Shown: positions 42,486 to 51,543 of the stretch, one piece after another
Layout of the letters: the number at the start of each line of letters is the position of its first letter
Numbering within the stretch: the stretch's first letter is position 1
Source of the DNA: Streptomyces alanosinicus
Lineage (GTDB): Bacteria; Actinomycetota; Actinomycetes; Streptomycetales; Streptomycetaceae
Reading direction: 5' to 3'
DNA length: 64,000 nt
Assembly: GCF_014650595.1 (NCBI RefSeq)
Contig: NZ_BMVG01000003.1
Coordinates: forward strand, 124,001-188,000
Notes under the pieces: model-generated
What the model was told of the DNA's origin: nothing
The model's input: only the letters and a program-made list of their open reading frames with translations
Database searches by the model: none
Position numbers and translations under genes: made by a program

Positions 42486-43748
42486 ATGATCACAAGACAA
42501 CGGCTGGCGGCGGGAGTCTGTGCTCTGCTCGCCGCCCTCGCGGCCGGGATCGCGTTTCCCGGCGGAGCCGTCGCCGACGAGACACAGACGGCCGCTCCGA
42601 AGGTCGAACTCGTGCTGGACGTCAGCGGTTCGATGCGGGCCCGGGACATCGACGGCGACTCCCGGATGGCCGCGGCGAAGCAGGCGTTCAACGAGGTGCT
42701 GGACGCGACCCCGCAGGAGGTCCAGCTCGGCATCCGCACGCTGGGCGCCAACTACCGCGGCAACGACCGCAAGGAGGGCTGCAAGGACACCGCGCAGCTC
42801 TACCCGGTGGGCCCGCTGAACCGGACCGACGCGAAGACCGCGGTGGCCACGCTGCAGCCCACCGGCTGGACGCCGATCGGGCCGGCGCTGCTGAAGGCGG
42901 CGGACGATCTGAACGGCGGTGACGGCACCCGCCGTATCGTCCTGATCAGCGACGGCGAGGACACCTGCCAGCCGCTCGACCCGTGCGAGGTGGCCCGCGA
43001 GATAGCCGCCAAGGGCATCGGGCTGACCATCGACACGCTCGGTCTGGTGCCGGACGCCAAGACCCGTGACCAGCTCAGCTGCATCGCGGACGCCACCGGC
43101 GGCACCTACACCGACGTACGGCACAAGGAGCAGCTGAGCAGCCGGGTCGGGCAGTTGGTCGACCGGGCGGCCGATCCGGTGGTGACGCCGGTGGCCACCG
43201 AGGGCGCCGCCCAGTGCGAGAAGGCGCCGGCACTGAAGTCCGGGCTGTACACCGACCGCGAGGAGTTCGGTCAGCAGCGCTGGTACAAGGTCGCCGTCGA
43301 CCCCGGCAAGGAGCTGCGCGCCTCGGTGAGCGTGGCCGACGACCGTGCCGTGGGACCGAATTACGGCGTGCTGCTGCGGGCGGTGACCGAGCACGGACGC
43401 GAGATCGTCCGCGGTGAGGCCGCCGGCACAGGCCGTACCGATGTGATCTCCACGGGTCTGCGCTATCCGAAGGCCGGCAGCGACGACGACAACGCGCCCG
43501 CGGAGACGGTGTGTCTGCAGGTCACCAACTCCTTCGCGGCCGCCGCCGGAGTCAAGACCACGCCGGGCCTGCCGCTGGAGCTGACCGTCGACGTCGTCGA
43601 CGGGCCCTCGGGCCATCATGACGTGGCGTCCTTCGGCCTCGGCCGCGGCTGGTGGCTGCTGGGCACGCTGGTGCTGATCGGCTTCGTGGCGGGTGTGCTG
43701 TGGGGCTGGCTGTCGCGCTGGCGGGTGGCGATCTGGAGGACGAACTGA
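42486..43748 (+). CDS. Secreted/membrane-anchored vWA-domain protein
   Basis: A 420-residue protein with a signal peptide (residues 1-30, cleavage near AVADE), a von Willebrand A domain (about 38-235) with the metal-site motif DVSGS (Asp45, Ser47, Ser49) and the later Thr/Asp positions (TGWTPIGPAL, LISDGEDTC), a beta-rich middle region, and one C-terminal membrane helix (WWLLGTLVLIGFVAGVLWGW). It should stand outside the membrane and bind a partner protein through the vWA metal site. The stop overlaps the ATG of the next gene (TGATG), which is also a signal-peptide-plus-anchor protein, so the two probably form a complex. Confidence 0.87.
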   Translation: MITRQRLAAGVCALLAALAAGIAFPGGAVADETQTAAPKVELVLDVSGSMRARDIDGDSRMAAAKQAFNEVLDATPQEVQLGIRTLGANYRGNDRKEGCKDTAQLYPVGPLNRTDAKTAVATLQPTGWTPIGPALLKAADDLNGGDGTRRIVLISDGEDTCQPLDPCEVAREIAAKGIGLTIDTLGLVPDAKTRDQLSCIADATGGTYTDVRHKEQLSSRVGQLVDRAADPVVTPVATEGAAQCEKAPALKSGLYTDREEFGQQRWYKVAVDPGKELRASVSVADDRAVGPNYGVLLRAVTEHGREIVRGEAAGTGRTDVISTGLRYPKAGSDDDNAPAETVCLQVTNSFAAAAGVKTTPGLPLELTVDVVDGPSGHHDVASFGLGRGWWLLGTLVLIGFVAGVLWGWLSRWRVAIWRTN

Positions 43749-44551
43749 TGCGGATCACTCGTGTACTGGGCGGCGCGCTGCTGGCGCTGGGCCTGGGGGC
43801 CGGGCCGGCCGCCGCCGACACCCCGAGCCCTTCGCCGAGCACCTCCGCCGACGGCTCGGCGCCCACCAAGGCGGGCACCTCCTTCCGGACGGCGACGGAG
43901 CTGGAGCAGGGGCAGCAGGCCACCGCGTCCGCCTCCACCGGTGACTACATGTACTGGTCGTTCCCGGCGGACATCGGCCGGCGACCCACCGTCAAGGCGA
44001 CGGTGAAGCTCCCCCGGACGCACGGCGCGCAGACCTGGCAGCTCGACGTGTACGACGGGCTGCGGCGCCGGCAGGCCTGTCAGTACGGCGCCAACACCCG
44101 TACCGCCGTGCAGGACGCCCCCTCGGCCGAGCTGACCTGTGTGCTGCGGACGGTGCGCGGCTGGGCGGAACCGTGGGCCGATGACCCGTTGCCGGGCACG
44201 TACTACATCCGGCTGACCGTCGTGGATCTCGGCGCCACCGACCTCGGTCAGCCGGTGAGCGCCGAGGTGCGCGCCGACACCGTGGACATCGGCGGTGCGG
44301 CCGCGGCCGACGGCTCGCTGGGCAAGCCGCTGGTGCCCGGTATCGCCGTCACGTCCGCGGAGAAGACGGACGGTTCGAAGACGGCCGTGCTGTCGAGCTT
44401 CGGCTCGCACGACGGCTGGTCCTCCGGCTGGTGGTCCGACCGGTGGGTGTGGACCGGGATCGGGGCCGTGCTGGCGGCGCTCGCCGGGATCGGCGGCTAT
44501 GCGCTGACGCGGGGCTCGGGACGGCCGTCGCGGGTGCCGCCGGGCGTCTGA
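43748..44551 (+). CDS. Exported membrane-anchored protein, partner of the vWA protein
   Basis: A 267-residue protein of no named family. It has a signal peptide (residues 1-23, AGPAAADTP), a Ser/Thr/Pro-rich stretch (about 24-45), an extracellular beta-rich domain (GDYMYWSFPADIGRRP, LDVYDGLRRRQACQYG, TYYIRLTVVD) and a C-terminal helix (GIGAVLAALAGIGGYALTRG). The two cysteines near 110 and 135 may form a disulfide. The domain resembles the second half of the upstream vWA protein in its YWSF/RWYKV strand pattern, hinting at a common carbohydrate-binding-like fold. Translationally coupled to the upstream gene; a terminator follows 14 bp after the stop. Confidence 0.8.
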   Translation: MRITRVLGGALLALGLGAGPAAADTPSPSPSTSADGSAPTKAGTSFRTATELEQGQQATASASTGDYMYWSFPADIGRRPTVKATVKLPRTHGAQTWQLDVYDGLRRRQACQYGANTRTAVQDAPSAELTCVLRTVRGWAEPWADDPLPGTYYIRLTVVDLGATDLGQPVSAEVRADTVDIGGAAAADGSLGKPLVPGIAVTSAEKTDGSKTAVLSSFGSHDGWSSGWWSDRWVWTGIGAVLAALAGIGGYALTRGSGRPSRVPPGV

Positions 44552-44564
44552 CCCGACCGCGTCG

Positions 44565-44592
44565 AAGGCCCGCCTGCCAGGCGGGCCTTTTC
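44565..44592. terminator. Hairpin terminator with T-run between convergent genes
   Basis: AAGGCCCGCC (44565-44574) pairs with GGCGGGCCTT (44580-44589), a five-base loop and TTTTCC following. It lies between the vWA pair and the HxlR gene. Confidence 0.85.
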
Positions 44593-44631
44593 CGTTCTCA
44601 CGCCTCTTCCGCTCTCACGCCTCTTCCGTTC

Positions 44632-45276
44632 TCATGCCTCGCGCAGCGCCTTGGCCAGGGTGCCGTCCCCCGTCACCGTCACCCGCCCGAGCCGTACCGC
44701 CTCCGTCAGGTCCAGCTCGCCTGTGGCCACCGCCGCGCAGGTCGCCGCGTCCAGCGTCAGGCGGGCGTCGGCCTCGCCGGGCGCGGGTCCGTCGCCGTAC
44801 ACCGGGCCCTGCTCGGCGCCGACCCGCAGATGGAAGTCCCCCTCCTCCAGCCGGACCTCGACCAGCCCCTGCCCGTCCAGGCCGCGCAGCAGCGGCAGCG
44901 CGAACCAGTGCGCGCGGACCGCGTCGGTCGGCCGCCGCTCCCCCAGCTCGCTCTCGCCCCAGCGGCCCAGCGCCTGCAGTACGGGCAGCAACTCCCGCCC
45001 GCGTCCGGTCAGTTCGTAGACGTAGGCCGCGCCCGGCGGGGGCAGCCGGCGCCGGGTGGTGAGGCCGCCCTGCTCCATGTCCTTCAGCCGGGAGGCGAGG
45101 ACGTCCGTGCTCACGCCGGGCAGGTCCGCGTGCAGGTCCGTGTACCGGCGGGGACCGGCCAGCAGCTCCCGGACGATCAGCAGGGTCCAGCGGTCGCCCA
45201 CGAGGTCGAGGGCGCGGGCTGCGGAACAGTACTGGTCGTAGCTTCGGCGTGATGGCATGCGACGCAGTCTAGACAT
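44632..45276 (-). CDS. HxlR-family regulator with C-terminal SCP2-like domain
   Basis: A regulator of about 214 residues. The N-terminal winged helix has the HxlR pattern (YCSAARALDLVGDRWTLLIV, RELLAGPRRYTDL, then GVSTDVLASRLKDMEQGGL). The C-terminal part (RLEEGDFHLRVGAEQG, DARLTLDAATCAAVATGELD) resembles sterol-carrier-type ligand domains found in some actinobacterial HxlR proteins. Start: ATG at 45276 has GGAAAG nine bases before it; ATG at 45258 is possible but has no ribosome site. A long dyad covers its promoter. It is divergent from an aminotransferase, which is the likely target. The signal is unknown. Confidence 0.85.
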   Translation of the reverse strand: MSRLRRMPSRRSYDQYCSAARALDLVGDRWTLLIVRELLAGPRRYTDLHADLPGVSTDVLASRLKDMEQGGLTTRRRLPPPGAAYVYELTGRGRELLPVLQALGRWGESELGERRPTDAVRAHWFALPLLRGLDGQGLVEVRLEEGDFHLRVGAEQGPVYGDGPAPGEADARLTLDAATCAAVATGELDLTEAVRLGRVTVTGDGTLAKALREA

Positions 45277-45320
45277 GTTGTTGGACTTTCCAAGCTCCCA
45301 CTTGGTAAAACCAAGCAACA
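45276..45320. promoter_or_regulatory. Long dyad over the HxlR/aminotransferase divergent promoter
   Basis: Two nested inverted repeats overlap here: CTTGGTAAAACCAAG (about 45303-45317) and CCAAG...CTTGG centred near 45297, all inside a larger GTTG...CAAC symmetry. The region is A+T-rich for this genome and is the probable operator of the HxlR protein. Confidence 0.55.
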
Positions 45321-45339
45321 CGAGTTTCCGGAGGGACGC

Positions 45340-46548
45340 ATGGAGTTCCGGCAGTCGAACAAGCTCAGCGAGGTCTGTTACGAGATCCGCGGCCCGGTGA
45401 TCGAGCACGCCAACGCGCTGGAGGAGGCGGGGCACAGCGTGCTGCGCCTGAACACCGGCAACCCCGCGGCCTTCGGTTTCGAGGCGCCCGAGGAGATCCT
45501 CCAGGACATGATCCGGATGCTGCCGCAGGCCCATGGCTACACCGACTCGCGCGGCATCCTCTCCGCCCGCCGGGCGGTCGCCCAGCGCTACCAGAACCTG
45601 GGTCTGGAGGTGGGCGTCGACGACGTGTTCCTCGGCAACGGCGTCTCGGAGCTGGTCTCCATGGCCGTGACCGCGCTGGTCGACGACGGCGACGAGATCC
45701 TGATCCCCGCTCCGGACTTCCCGCTGTGGACGGCCGCGACGACGCTGGCCGGCGGCAAGGCCGTGCACTACCTGTGCGACGAACAGGCCGACTGGAACCC
45801 GGACCTGGCCGACATGGCCTCGAAGATCACGGACCGCACCAAGGCCGTCGTCATCATCAACCCCAACAACCCCACGGGCGCGGTGTATCCGAAGGAGGTC
45901 GTCGAGGGCATCCTCGACCTGGCCCGCCGGCACGGCCTGATGGTGTTCGCCGACGAGATCTACGACCAGATCCTGTACGACGATGCCGTGCACCACTCGG
46001 CCGCGTCCCTCGCCCCCGACCTGGTCGTCCTCACCTTCTGCGGCTTGTCGAAGACGTACCGGGTGGCCGGCTTCCGCTCCGGCTGGCTGGTGGTGACCGG
46101 CCCCCGGCAGCACGCGAAGGACTATCTGGAGGGTCTGACCATGCTGGCCTCCATGCGCCTGTGCGCCAACGCCCCCGCCCAGTACGCCATCCAGGCCGCG
46201 CTCGGCGGCCGCCAGTCCATCCGCGACCTGACGCTGCCCGGCGGCCGGCTGTACGAGCAGCGCGAGGTCGCCTGGGAGAAGCTCAACGAGATCCCCGGCG
46301 TGTCCTGCGTGAAACCCAAGGGCGCGCTGTACGCCTTCCCGCGCATCGACCCCAAGGTGCATGCGATCCACGACGACGAGAAGTTCGTCCTGGACCTGCT
46401 GCTGCGCGAGAAGATCCAGGTGGTCCAGGGCACCGGTTTCAACTGGCCCTCCCCCGACCACTTCCGCATCCTCACCCTGCCACACGCGGAGGATCTGGAG
46501 GCGGCGATCGGCCGGATCGGCCGGTTCCTCAGCGGATACCGGCAGTAG
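45340..46548 (+). CDS. PLP-dependent class I aminotransferase (AlaA-like)
   Basis: A 402-residue fold-type I aminotransferase. NPNNPTGAVYP near 176 binds the cofactor ring region, GLSKTYRVAGFRSGW holds the Schiff-base Lys238, and RILTLPHAEDLE near the end contains the substrate-carboxylate Arg. The N-terminus MEFRQSNKLSEVCYEIRGPV is characteristic of AlaA-type alanine:2-oxoglutarate aminotransferases. Length is standard. The start at 45340 follows CCGGAGGG. It is divergent from the HxlR gene across a 63-bp operator region. Function as a glutamate-pyruvate aminotransferase is likely, but related enzymes use other substrates. Confidence 0.9.
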   Translation: MEFRQSNKLSEVCYEIRGPVIEHANALEEAGHSVLRLNTGNPAAFGFEAPEEILQDMIRMLPQAHGYTDSRGILSARRAVAQRYQNLGLEVGVDDVFLGNGVSELVSMAVTALVDDGDEILIPAPDFPLWTAATTLAGGKAVHYLCDEQADWNPDLADMASKITDRTKAVVIINPNNPTGAVYPKEVVEGILDLARRHGLMVFADEIYDQILYDDAVHHSAASLAPDLVVLTFCGLSKTYRVAGFRSGWLVVTGPRQHAKDYLEGLTMLASMRLCANAPAQYAIQAALGGRQSIRDLTLPGGRLYEQREVAWEKLNEIPGVSCVKPKGALYAFPRIDPKVHAIHDDEKFVLDLLLREKIQVVQGTGFNWPSPDHFRILTLPHAEDLEAAIGRIGRFLSGYRQ

Positions 46549-46634
46549 CGGCGACGGCGAACGGCGTCGATGGAGGTACGGACCGCGCACTTGTGCGAAG
46601 ATCGCCCCTCATGATCTGACCACGGGGAGCAAGT

Positions 46635-48443
46635 GTGTTGTCGTACCGAATGCGTTGGACGGCCGTGGCGGTGGCCGCGCTGTGCGGGGCCGCGACCGGA
46701 CTCGCGGCCCCGGCCGCCCAGGCGGCGTCGCCCGTGCCGCCCGGCCCCTCCGCCGGACAGGAGGCCCGAGACGCGGCCCGGTTCTGGACCGCGCAGCGCA
46801 TGGCCGGCGCACGGCCGCTGGACGGCCTGCGCAAGGCACCGGACGGTGGCCGGCAGTCGGTCGCGGCCGCGGGCCGGCCCCAGGGCACCCTGTTCCCGGG
46901 GACGCGGCTCGTCGGGACGTTCTTCGGATCCGACGGCCCCAGCGGCACCACCTGGCACTGCACCGGCAGCGTGATCGACACCAAGGCGCGCAACATCGTC
47001 CTCACGGCCGCCCACTGCGCGCTGAGCATGAAGGGCGACTACGTCTTCGTCCCCAAGTTCGTGAAGGGCGCGAGCCCGGACCGGCAGCCGTACGGGATCT
47101 TCCACATCCAGCGGCTGTTCACCGACCCCCGCTATGTGCCCGACAAGGGGTCGAGCACCACGAAGAAGCCCGTGTCGGACCTGGACACCACGTTCGCCAG
47201 GGTCTCGGCCAACCAGCGCGGCCAGTCCCTCCAGGACGCGGTCGGCGGCGGACTGACCTTCACCCCCGCCGGCGGCTACACCCACAAGAACGTGACCGTC
47301 GTCGGCTACCCCTCCTCCAAGCACAACAGCGCCGGAAGCGCCGTCAAGTGCACGGTGCCGACCCAGCAGCTGCCCGGCTACCGGCAGATGTCGATGACCT
47401 GCGGCGGCTACTACGGCGGCGTGTCCGGCAGCCCGTGGATCACCGACTACAAGGACGACGCGCAGACCGGCCATGTCATAGGCAACCTCGGCGGCTACAA
47501 CGGCGGCGGCAACGACGCCGACGTCGACTACATCAGCTACGCCCCCGCCTTCGGCGACGACGCCGCGAACCTCCTCGCCGAGGCGGTGGCGAACCAGACC
47601 CCGCGCACCGACCTGCCGCCCTACAAGGGATACCAGGACCCGCTGCCGGGCGGCGCGGCCCGGTGGCAGAAGGCCGCGCTGCTGACCAGTGCCGACTACA
47701 CCGGCGACGGGCTCGGCGATCTGTTCGTCGTCTGGTCCGACGGCGGGGTCACCCTGTACGCCGGCGACGGCAAGGGCGGGTTCGGGGCGGAGCAGCGGCT
47801 GCTGAAGGCCAACACCACCTGGACACACGCCCGCACCCTCGCCGCCGGCGACTTCACCGGCACCGGCCACCCCGGCCTCCTGGTGCGCTGGTCCGACGGC
47901 GAGACCACCCTGTACCCGCAGGTCGGCACCTCCGGCCTGGGCCGGGAGATACAGATGGCCGCCCCCCGCTCCGCGTGGACGAACGCCGTACAGTTCGCCG
48001 CCGGGCAGTTCGACGGCGGCAAGGGCTCGACCGACCTGCTCGTCCGCTGGTCCGACGGCCGGCTGACCCTCTACACCGGGGTCGGCGCCGGCGGCTTCGG
48101 CACCGGACGGCAGCTCCAGGCGGCGAACGGCACCTGGACCAAGGCCGCCCTGCTGACCGGCGGGACCTTCGGCACGGCCGCCGGACTGCTGGTGCGCTGG
48201 ACGGACGGCTCCCTCGACACCTACACCGGCACCTCCGCCGCCGGACTCGGCGTCAGGCACCGGCTGGCCGGCCCGAACGGCCTGTGGCCGCACGCCCAGG
48301 CCCTGACCACCGGCGACCTCACCCCCGACCACACCGGCGATGACCTGGCCGTGCGCTGGTCCGACGGCGAGACCACGCTGTACGCCGACACCGGCGCCAC
48401 GTCCCTCGGCACCGAGAACACCCTGGTCACCCCCGGCACCTGA
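46635..48443 (+). CDS. Secreted trypsin-like serine protease with C-terminal FG-GAP/VCBS repeats
   Basis: A 602-residue exported protein. Residues 1-31 form the signal peptide (AAPAAQAAS). The chymotrypsin/V8-type domain (about 70-310) shows LTAAHC with His127, an Asp at about 184 (SDLDTTFARV), and GGVSGSPW with Ser266. Roughly from residue 335, five repeats of about 50 residues follow, each carrying a DGxGDLFVVWSDG-like segment (for example LVRWSDGETTLYPQVG), predicted to fold as a beta-propeller that binds substrate or cell wall. The GTG at 46635 follows GGGGAGC. The protease is probably active outside the cell; its target is not known. Confidence 0.87.
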   Translation: MLSYRMRWTAVAVAALCGAATGLAAPAAQAASPVPPGPSAGQEARDAARFWTAQRMAGARPLDGLRKAPDGGRQSVAAAGRPQGTLFPGTRLVGTFFGSDGPSGTTWHCTGSVIDTKARNIVLTAAHCALSMKGDYVFVPKFVKGASPDRQPYGIFHIQRLFTDPRYVPDKGSSTTKKPVSDLDTTFARVSANQRGQSLQDAVGGGLTFTPAGGYTHKNVTVVGYPSSKHNSAGSAVKCTVPTQQLPGYRQMSMTCGGYYGGVSGSPWITDYKDDAQTGHVIGNLGGYNGGGNDADVDYISYAPAFGDDAANLLAEAVANQTPRTDLPPYKGYQDPLPGGAARWQKAALLTSADYTGDGLGDLFVVWSDGGVTLYAGDGKGGFGAEQRLLKANTTWTHARTLAAGDFTGTGHPGLLVRWSDGETTLYPQVGTSGLGREIQMAAPRSAWTNAVQFAAGQFDGGKGSTDLLVRWSDGRLTLYTGVGAGGFGTGRQLQAANGTWTKAALLTGGTFGTAAGLLVRWTDGSLDTYTGTSAAGLGVRHRLAGPNGLWPHAQALTTGDLTPDHTGDDLAVRWSDGETTLYADTGATSLGTENTLVTPGT

Positions 48444-48530
48444 CCCGCACGGGCACCGGGGAATGCCCGGCGCCGGCCGTCCGTTGACGATCTCCGACGG
48501 ACAGTCCGTCACCGGACAGGGGGAACACAG

Positions 48531-49691
48531 ATGACGATCGCCGTGCACGGAACGGTCGCGGAGGGATTCGAGGGCGTACGCGAGGAGTTCGCTTCGGTAC
48601 TCGCCGGGGAACGGGACGATCCGGGCGCGCAGCTCGTGGTGTACCGGCACGGACGGCGCGTGGTGGACCTGTGGGGCGGCGACGGCATCGACGGGGATTC
48701 GCTGACGTCGCTGTACTCCATCGCCAAGGGCGCAGCCCACCTCGTCGTCGCGCTTCTGGTGCAGGACGGCGTGCTGGACCTCGACCGTGCGGTGGCCGCG
48801 TACTGGCCCGAGTTCGGCACCCATGGCAAGGACCGGCTGACACTGGGCGAACTGCTGGAGCACCGGGCCGGACTCGTCGGCGACGCCGAACAGCCCTTCA
48901 CCGTCGAGGAACTGGCCGACGACCGGATCACCGCGGCCCGGCTGGCGGGGCGCAGGCCGCTGTGGGAGCCGGGCACCGCCTGGGGCTATCACGCGTTCGT
49001 CATCGGCGCCCTCACCGGCGAGGTGGTGCGCCGGGTGACCGGACGGTCCGTCCAGGAGCTGTTCGAGGAGCGGATCCGGGCGCCGTACGGCCTGGACTAC
49101 CACCTGGGCCTGCCGGCGGCGGCCGAGGCACGCTGGGTGGACGTGCAGCCGCTGGTGCCGACCGCCGAGGAGGCCGCGCTGCTGAAGGAGCGGGCGGCGG
49201 CCCCGGACAGCATCCGGGGCATCGCCTTCAACGCGCACGCCCCGGCGCCGCTCGACCTGGTGGCCTTCGGCAATCACCCCCGGGTGAAGGCGCTCGGGCC
49301 GGCGTCGTCGGGCGGGGTGGGCAACGCGCGCGGTGTCGCCCGGATGTTCGCGGCCGCCGTCAGCACCGTGGACGGCAGGCCGCCGCTGCTCACGCCCGCG
49401 ACCGCGGCCGACTTCGCCGCGCTGCGCACCCCGGGCGGGCCGGACCTGGTCACCGGCATGGACGACCACTTCGCGCGTGGCTTCGAGCACACGCCCGCGA
49501 TCTTCCCGTTCCTCGCCCCCGGCACCTTCGGACACAGCGGCGCGACCGGCTCGCTGGGCTTCGCCGACCCGGCGAACGGCATCGCGTACGGCTACACCCG
49601 GCGCCGCTTCGGTTTCCCCTCGGGGGTGGGCGCGGCCCTGGAGAACGGCCGTCTGGCGCAGTCCGTCCTGCGGGCGGCCGCCGCCCTGTGA
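48531..49691 (+). CDS. Serine hydrolase of the beta-lactamase (class C/EstB) family
   Basis: A 386-residue cytoplasmic-looking protein without a signal peptide. The nucleophile motif SxxK is SIAK at residues 63-66, and the Tyr motif, usually YxN, is YHAF at 153-156. HSGATGSLGFADPANGIAYGY near 340 takes the place of the KTG-type third motif (HSG), which is common in esterases. This combination points to an EstB-type esterase or a transesterase, not a drug-resistance beta-lactamase. The ATG at 48531 follows GGGGGAAC. It stands between the protease and a histidine phosphatase; no cluster function is evident. Confidence 0.87.
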   Translation: MTIAVHGTVAEGFEGVREEFASVLAGERDDPGAQLVVYRHGRRVVDLWGGDGIDGDSLTSLYSIAKGAAHLVVALLVQDGVLDLDRAVAAYWPEFGTHGKDRLTLGELLEHRAGLVGDAEQPFTVEELADDRITAARLAGRRPLWEPGTAWGYHAFVIGALTGEVVRRVTGRSVQELFEERIRAPYGLDYHLGLPAAAEARWVDVQPLVPTAEEAALLKERAAAPDSIRGIAFNAHAPAPLDLVAFGNHPRVKALGPASSGGVGNARGVARMFAAAVSTVDGRPPLLTPATAADFAALRTPGGPDLVTGMDDHFARGFEHTPAIFPFLAPGTFGHSGATGSLGFADPANGIAYGYTRRRFGFPSGVGAALENGRLAQSVLRAAAAL

Positions 49692-49726
49692 CACCGTGCT
49701 GACAGGCGAGCGGGAAGGGCGCTGAC

Positions 49727-50326
49727 GTGGGTGACCTCTTTCTCGTCCGGCACGGTGAGACCGAGTGGTCGCGGTCCGGACGGCACACCGGCTGGACCGA
49801 CGTACCCCTCACCGAGCACGGGCGGGAGGAGGCGCGCCGGCTGGTGCCGCTGATCCGCTCGCACCGGATCGGGGCCGCGTTCGTCAGCCCCCTGCAGCGC
49901 GCCCGGGAGACCGCCGAGCTGATCGGGATCGATGACGCCCGGGTCGACACCGACCTGCGCGAATGGGACTACGGCGGGTACGAGGGCGTGACCACCGTGG
50001 AGATCCAGCGGAGCCGGCCCGGCTGGTTCCTGTTCACGGACGGGGTCGCGCCGGGGCCGCCGGAGCATCCGGGCGAGAGTCCGGAGCAGGTCGGCGAGCG
50101 CGCCGACCGGATGCTGGCCAAGGCCGACGCCGCCCTCGCCAACACCGAGGGAGTCGTCGTCCTGATCGCCCACGGCCACTTCCTGCGGGTCCTCACCGCC
50201 CGCCGCCTCGGCCTCCCGCCCCGGCACGGGGCGCTGTTCCAGCTGGCGACGGGGGCGCTGGGCCGGCTGGGCACGGAGCACAACCGGCCGGTGGTGGCGG
50301 GCTGGAACATCCGGCCGCCGGCGTAA
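49727..50326 (+). CDS. Histidine phosphatase (phosphoglycerate mutase) family protein
   Basis: A 199-residue phosphatase. The catalytic motif LVRHGETEWS (His9 is the phospho-acceptor) opens the protein, GWTDVPLTEHGREEARRL follows, and the second catalytic His lies in VVLIAHGHFLRVL near residue 148. EWDYGGYEGVTTVEI is the family's substrate-loop motif. The length matches small acid phosphatases of the CobC/PhoE type, not the glycolytic mutase, so a broad or unknown phosphate ester is expected. GTG start at 49727 with GGGAAGGG upstream. 35 bp separate it from the hydrolase before it. Confidence 0.88.
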   Translation: MGDLFLVRHGETEWSRSGRHTGWTDVPLTEHGREEARRLVPLIRSHRIGAAFVSPLQRARETAELIGIDDARVDTDLREWDYGGYEGVTTVEIQRSRPGWFLFTDGVAPGPPEHPGESPEQVGERADRMLAKADAALANTEGVVVLIAHGHFLRVLTARRLGLPPRHGALFQLATGALGRLGTEHNRPVVAGWNIRPPA

Positions 50327-50445
50327 GCGGCCGGACCGGGGCCCGCGTACCGCGTCCTGGGGCATTGTCAGACCCGGACCGTACTCTTCGGATGGGGCGT
50401 CTTCCGGGCGGCCCGGGTGAGGGGCGGGAGCGGAGGGAGCGCGCT

Positions 50446-51069
50446 GTGAGCCGACCGCCGAGCGCCGCGCAGCGGCGTGTGATCGAGGGCGCCGATCCGG
50501 TCACCGGGCGGCTGCGCGGCACCCCGGCGCAGCTGGCGGCGCTGGTGAAGCACGGGCTGGCCTTCCGGCACCCGCGACCGCCGCACGACCACTTCCTGAC
50601 CCCGGCGGGCCATCGGATACGGCAGGCCGCGCCCGAGGAGAGCGCGCACCGGCCCGCGCCGGACGGGGGCGTGTTCGTGGCGCGGGCCGGCGGCGACGGG
50701 GAGCCGGCGGCGGACGGTGTGGCGCGGCCGCGTGAGGTGCACAGCGCCTGGCAGGGACTGCTGGAGCTGCGCCGGATGACCAATCCGGACGGCGCCGTGG
50801 ACCGGCCGTGCGGCTGGGAGCGCACGCATCTGGTGCGGGCCGCCGCACTCGCCCTGGAGGCGGCCGGGCACCGTCCGGCGAGCGGGGACGCGGACGGGTA
50901 CCGGGTGCGCGCGACCCCGCAGCCGGAGGCGGTCGCCGTGTACGCACCGGACACCGCGAGCCTCGCGGCCTGCGCGGCCACGCTGGAGCGCGCGGGCTGG
51001 CAGCCGGGCGAGTACACCGAGCCGCGGACGAGAGCCCGCTATCTGCTGGCCTCACCGCGCCGGGTGTGA
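50446..51069 (+). CDS. Conserved hypothetical protein
   Basis: A 207-residue protein that I cannot assign. It begins with an ordered helical part that looks like a small winged-helix or phage-like segment (SAAQRRVIEGADPVTGRLRG, then LAALVKHGLAFRHPRPPHDH and FLTPAGHRIRQA), has a disordered middle (about 75-100), and ends with an alpha/beta part (WQGLLELRRMTNPDGAVDRP, LVRAAALALEAAGHRP, ACAATLERAGW). The first 70 residues share the style of Streptomyces proteins with a C-terminal winged helix, so DNA binding is possible. The GTG at 50446 has a strong GGAGCGGAGGGAG upstream. No partner genes are visible. Confidence 0.6.
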   Translation: MSRPPSAAQRRVIEGADPVTGRLRGTPAQLAALVKHGLAFRHPRPPHDHFLTPAGHRIRQAAPEESAHRPAPDGGVFVARAGGDGEPAADGVARPREVHSAWQGLLELRRMTNPDGAVDRPCGWERTHLVRAAALALEAAGHRPASGDADGYRVRATPQPEAVAVYAPDTASLAACAATLERAGWQPGEYTEPRTRARYLLASPRRV

Positions 51070-51120
51070 CGGCGTGCCAGGATCGGAGAGGCAGTGTGCC
51101 GTCCAGAGATGGGGGAGCTT

Positions 51121-51543
51121 GTGAGTGAGCCGTTTTCCGTGCCCGTGACCGTCCGCGGCTACGAGACCGATGTACAGGGTCATCTGAACCAGGCGGTGTA
51201 CATCAACTACGCGGAGCACGCCCGTTGGACTTTACTCAAGGCGGCCGGACTGACCCAGGCCGAGCTGATAGGCCAGGGGGTCGGGCCGGTGACGCTGGAG
51301 ACGACGATCCGCTATCGGCATGAGCTGCTCGCCGGTGACGAGGCCGATGTGACCTGCGGGTTCGAGTGGGGTGAGGGCAAGACCTTCCGGATCGTGCAGG
51401 AGGTCCGCAGAGCGGACGGCACGGTGGCGGCCGAGATCGTCGCGGTCTGCGGTCTGCTGGACCTCAAGCAGCGAAAGCTGGTCCCCGACCCGGGCAAGGC
51501 ATTCAGGGAACTGGCCGCCGACCCGGGCCTGTTCGGCTTCTAG
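51121..51543 (+). CDS. Hot-dog-fold acyl-CoA thioesterase
   Basis: A 140-residue 4HBT-type thioesterase. VTVRGYETDVQGHLNQAVYI at residues 9-28 holds the catalytic Asp (ETDVQGHLNQ) used by the 4-hydroxybenzoyl-CoA thioesterase class, followed by the long helix YAEHARWTLLKAAG. The GTG at 51121 follows GGGGGAG; an ATG at 51109 is in frame but overlaps the ribosome site. Substrate acyl group unknown. The gene is convergent with the TMEM175-like gene, and the two stops overlap by 4 bp. Confidence 0.85.
   Translation: MSEPFSVPVTVRGYETDVQGHLNQAVYINYAEHARWTLLKAAGLTQAELIGQGVGPVTLETTIRYRHELLAGDEADVTCGFEWGEGKTFRIVQEVRRADGTVAAEIVAVCGLLDLKQRKLVPDPGKAFRELAADPGLFGF

Noticed and set aside
40842..43619. Very long minus-strand open frame (925 codons) opposite the siderophore synthetase and the vWA gene
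   Set aside because: High third-position GC keeps the opposite frame open; the translation is Arg/Gln/Gly-rich without domains, while the plus strand has clear families.
46122..49694. Minus-strand frame of 1190 codons over the aminotransferase, protease and hydrolase
   Set aside because: Shadow of three well-supported plus-strand genes; composition is repetitive and no family motif is present.
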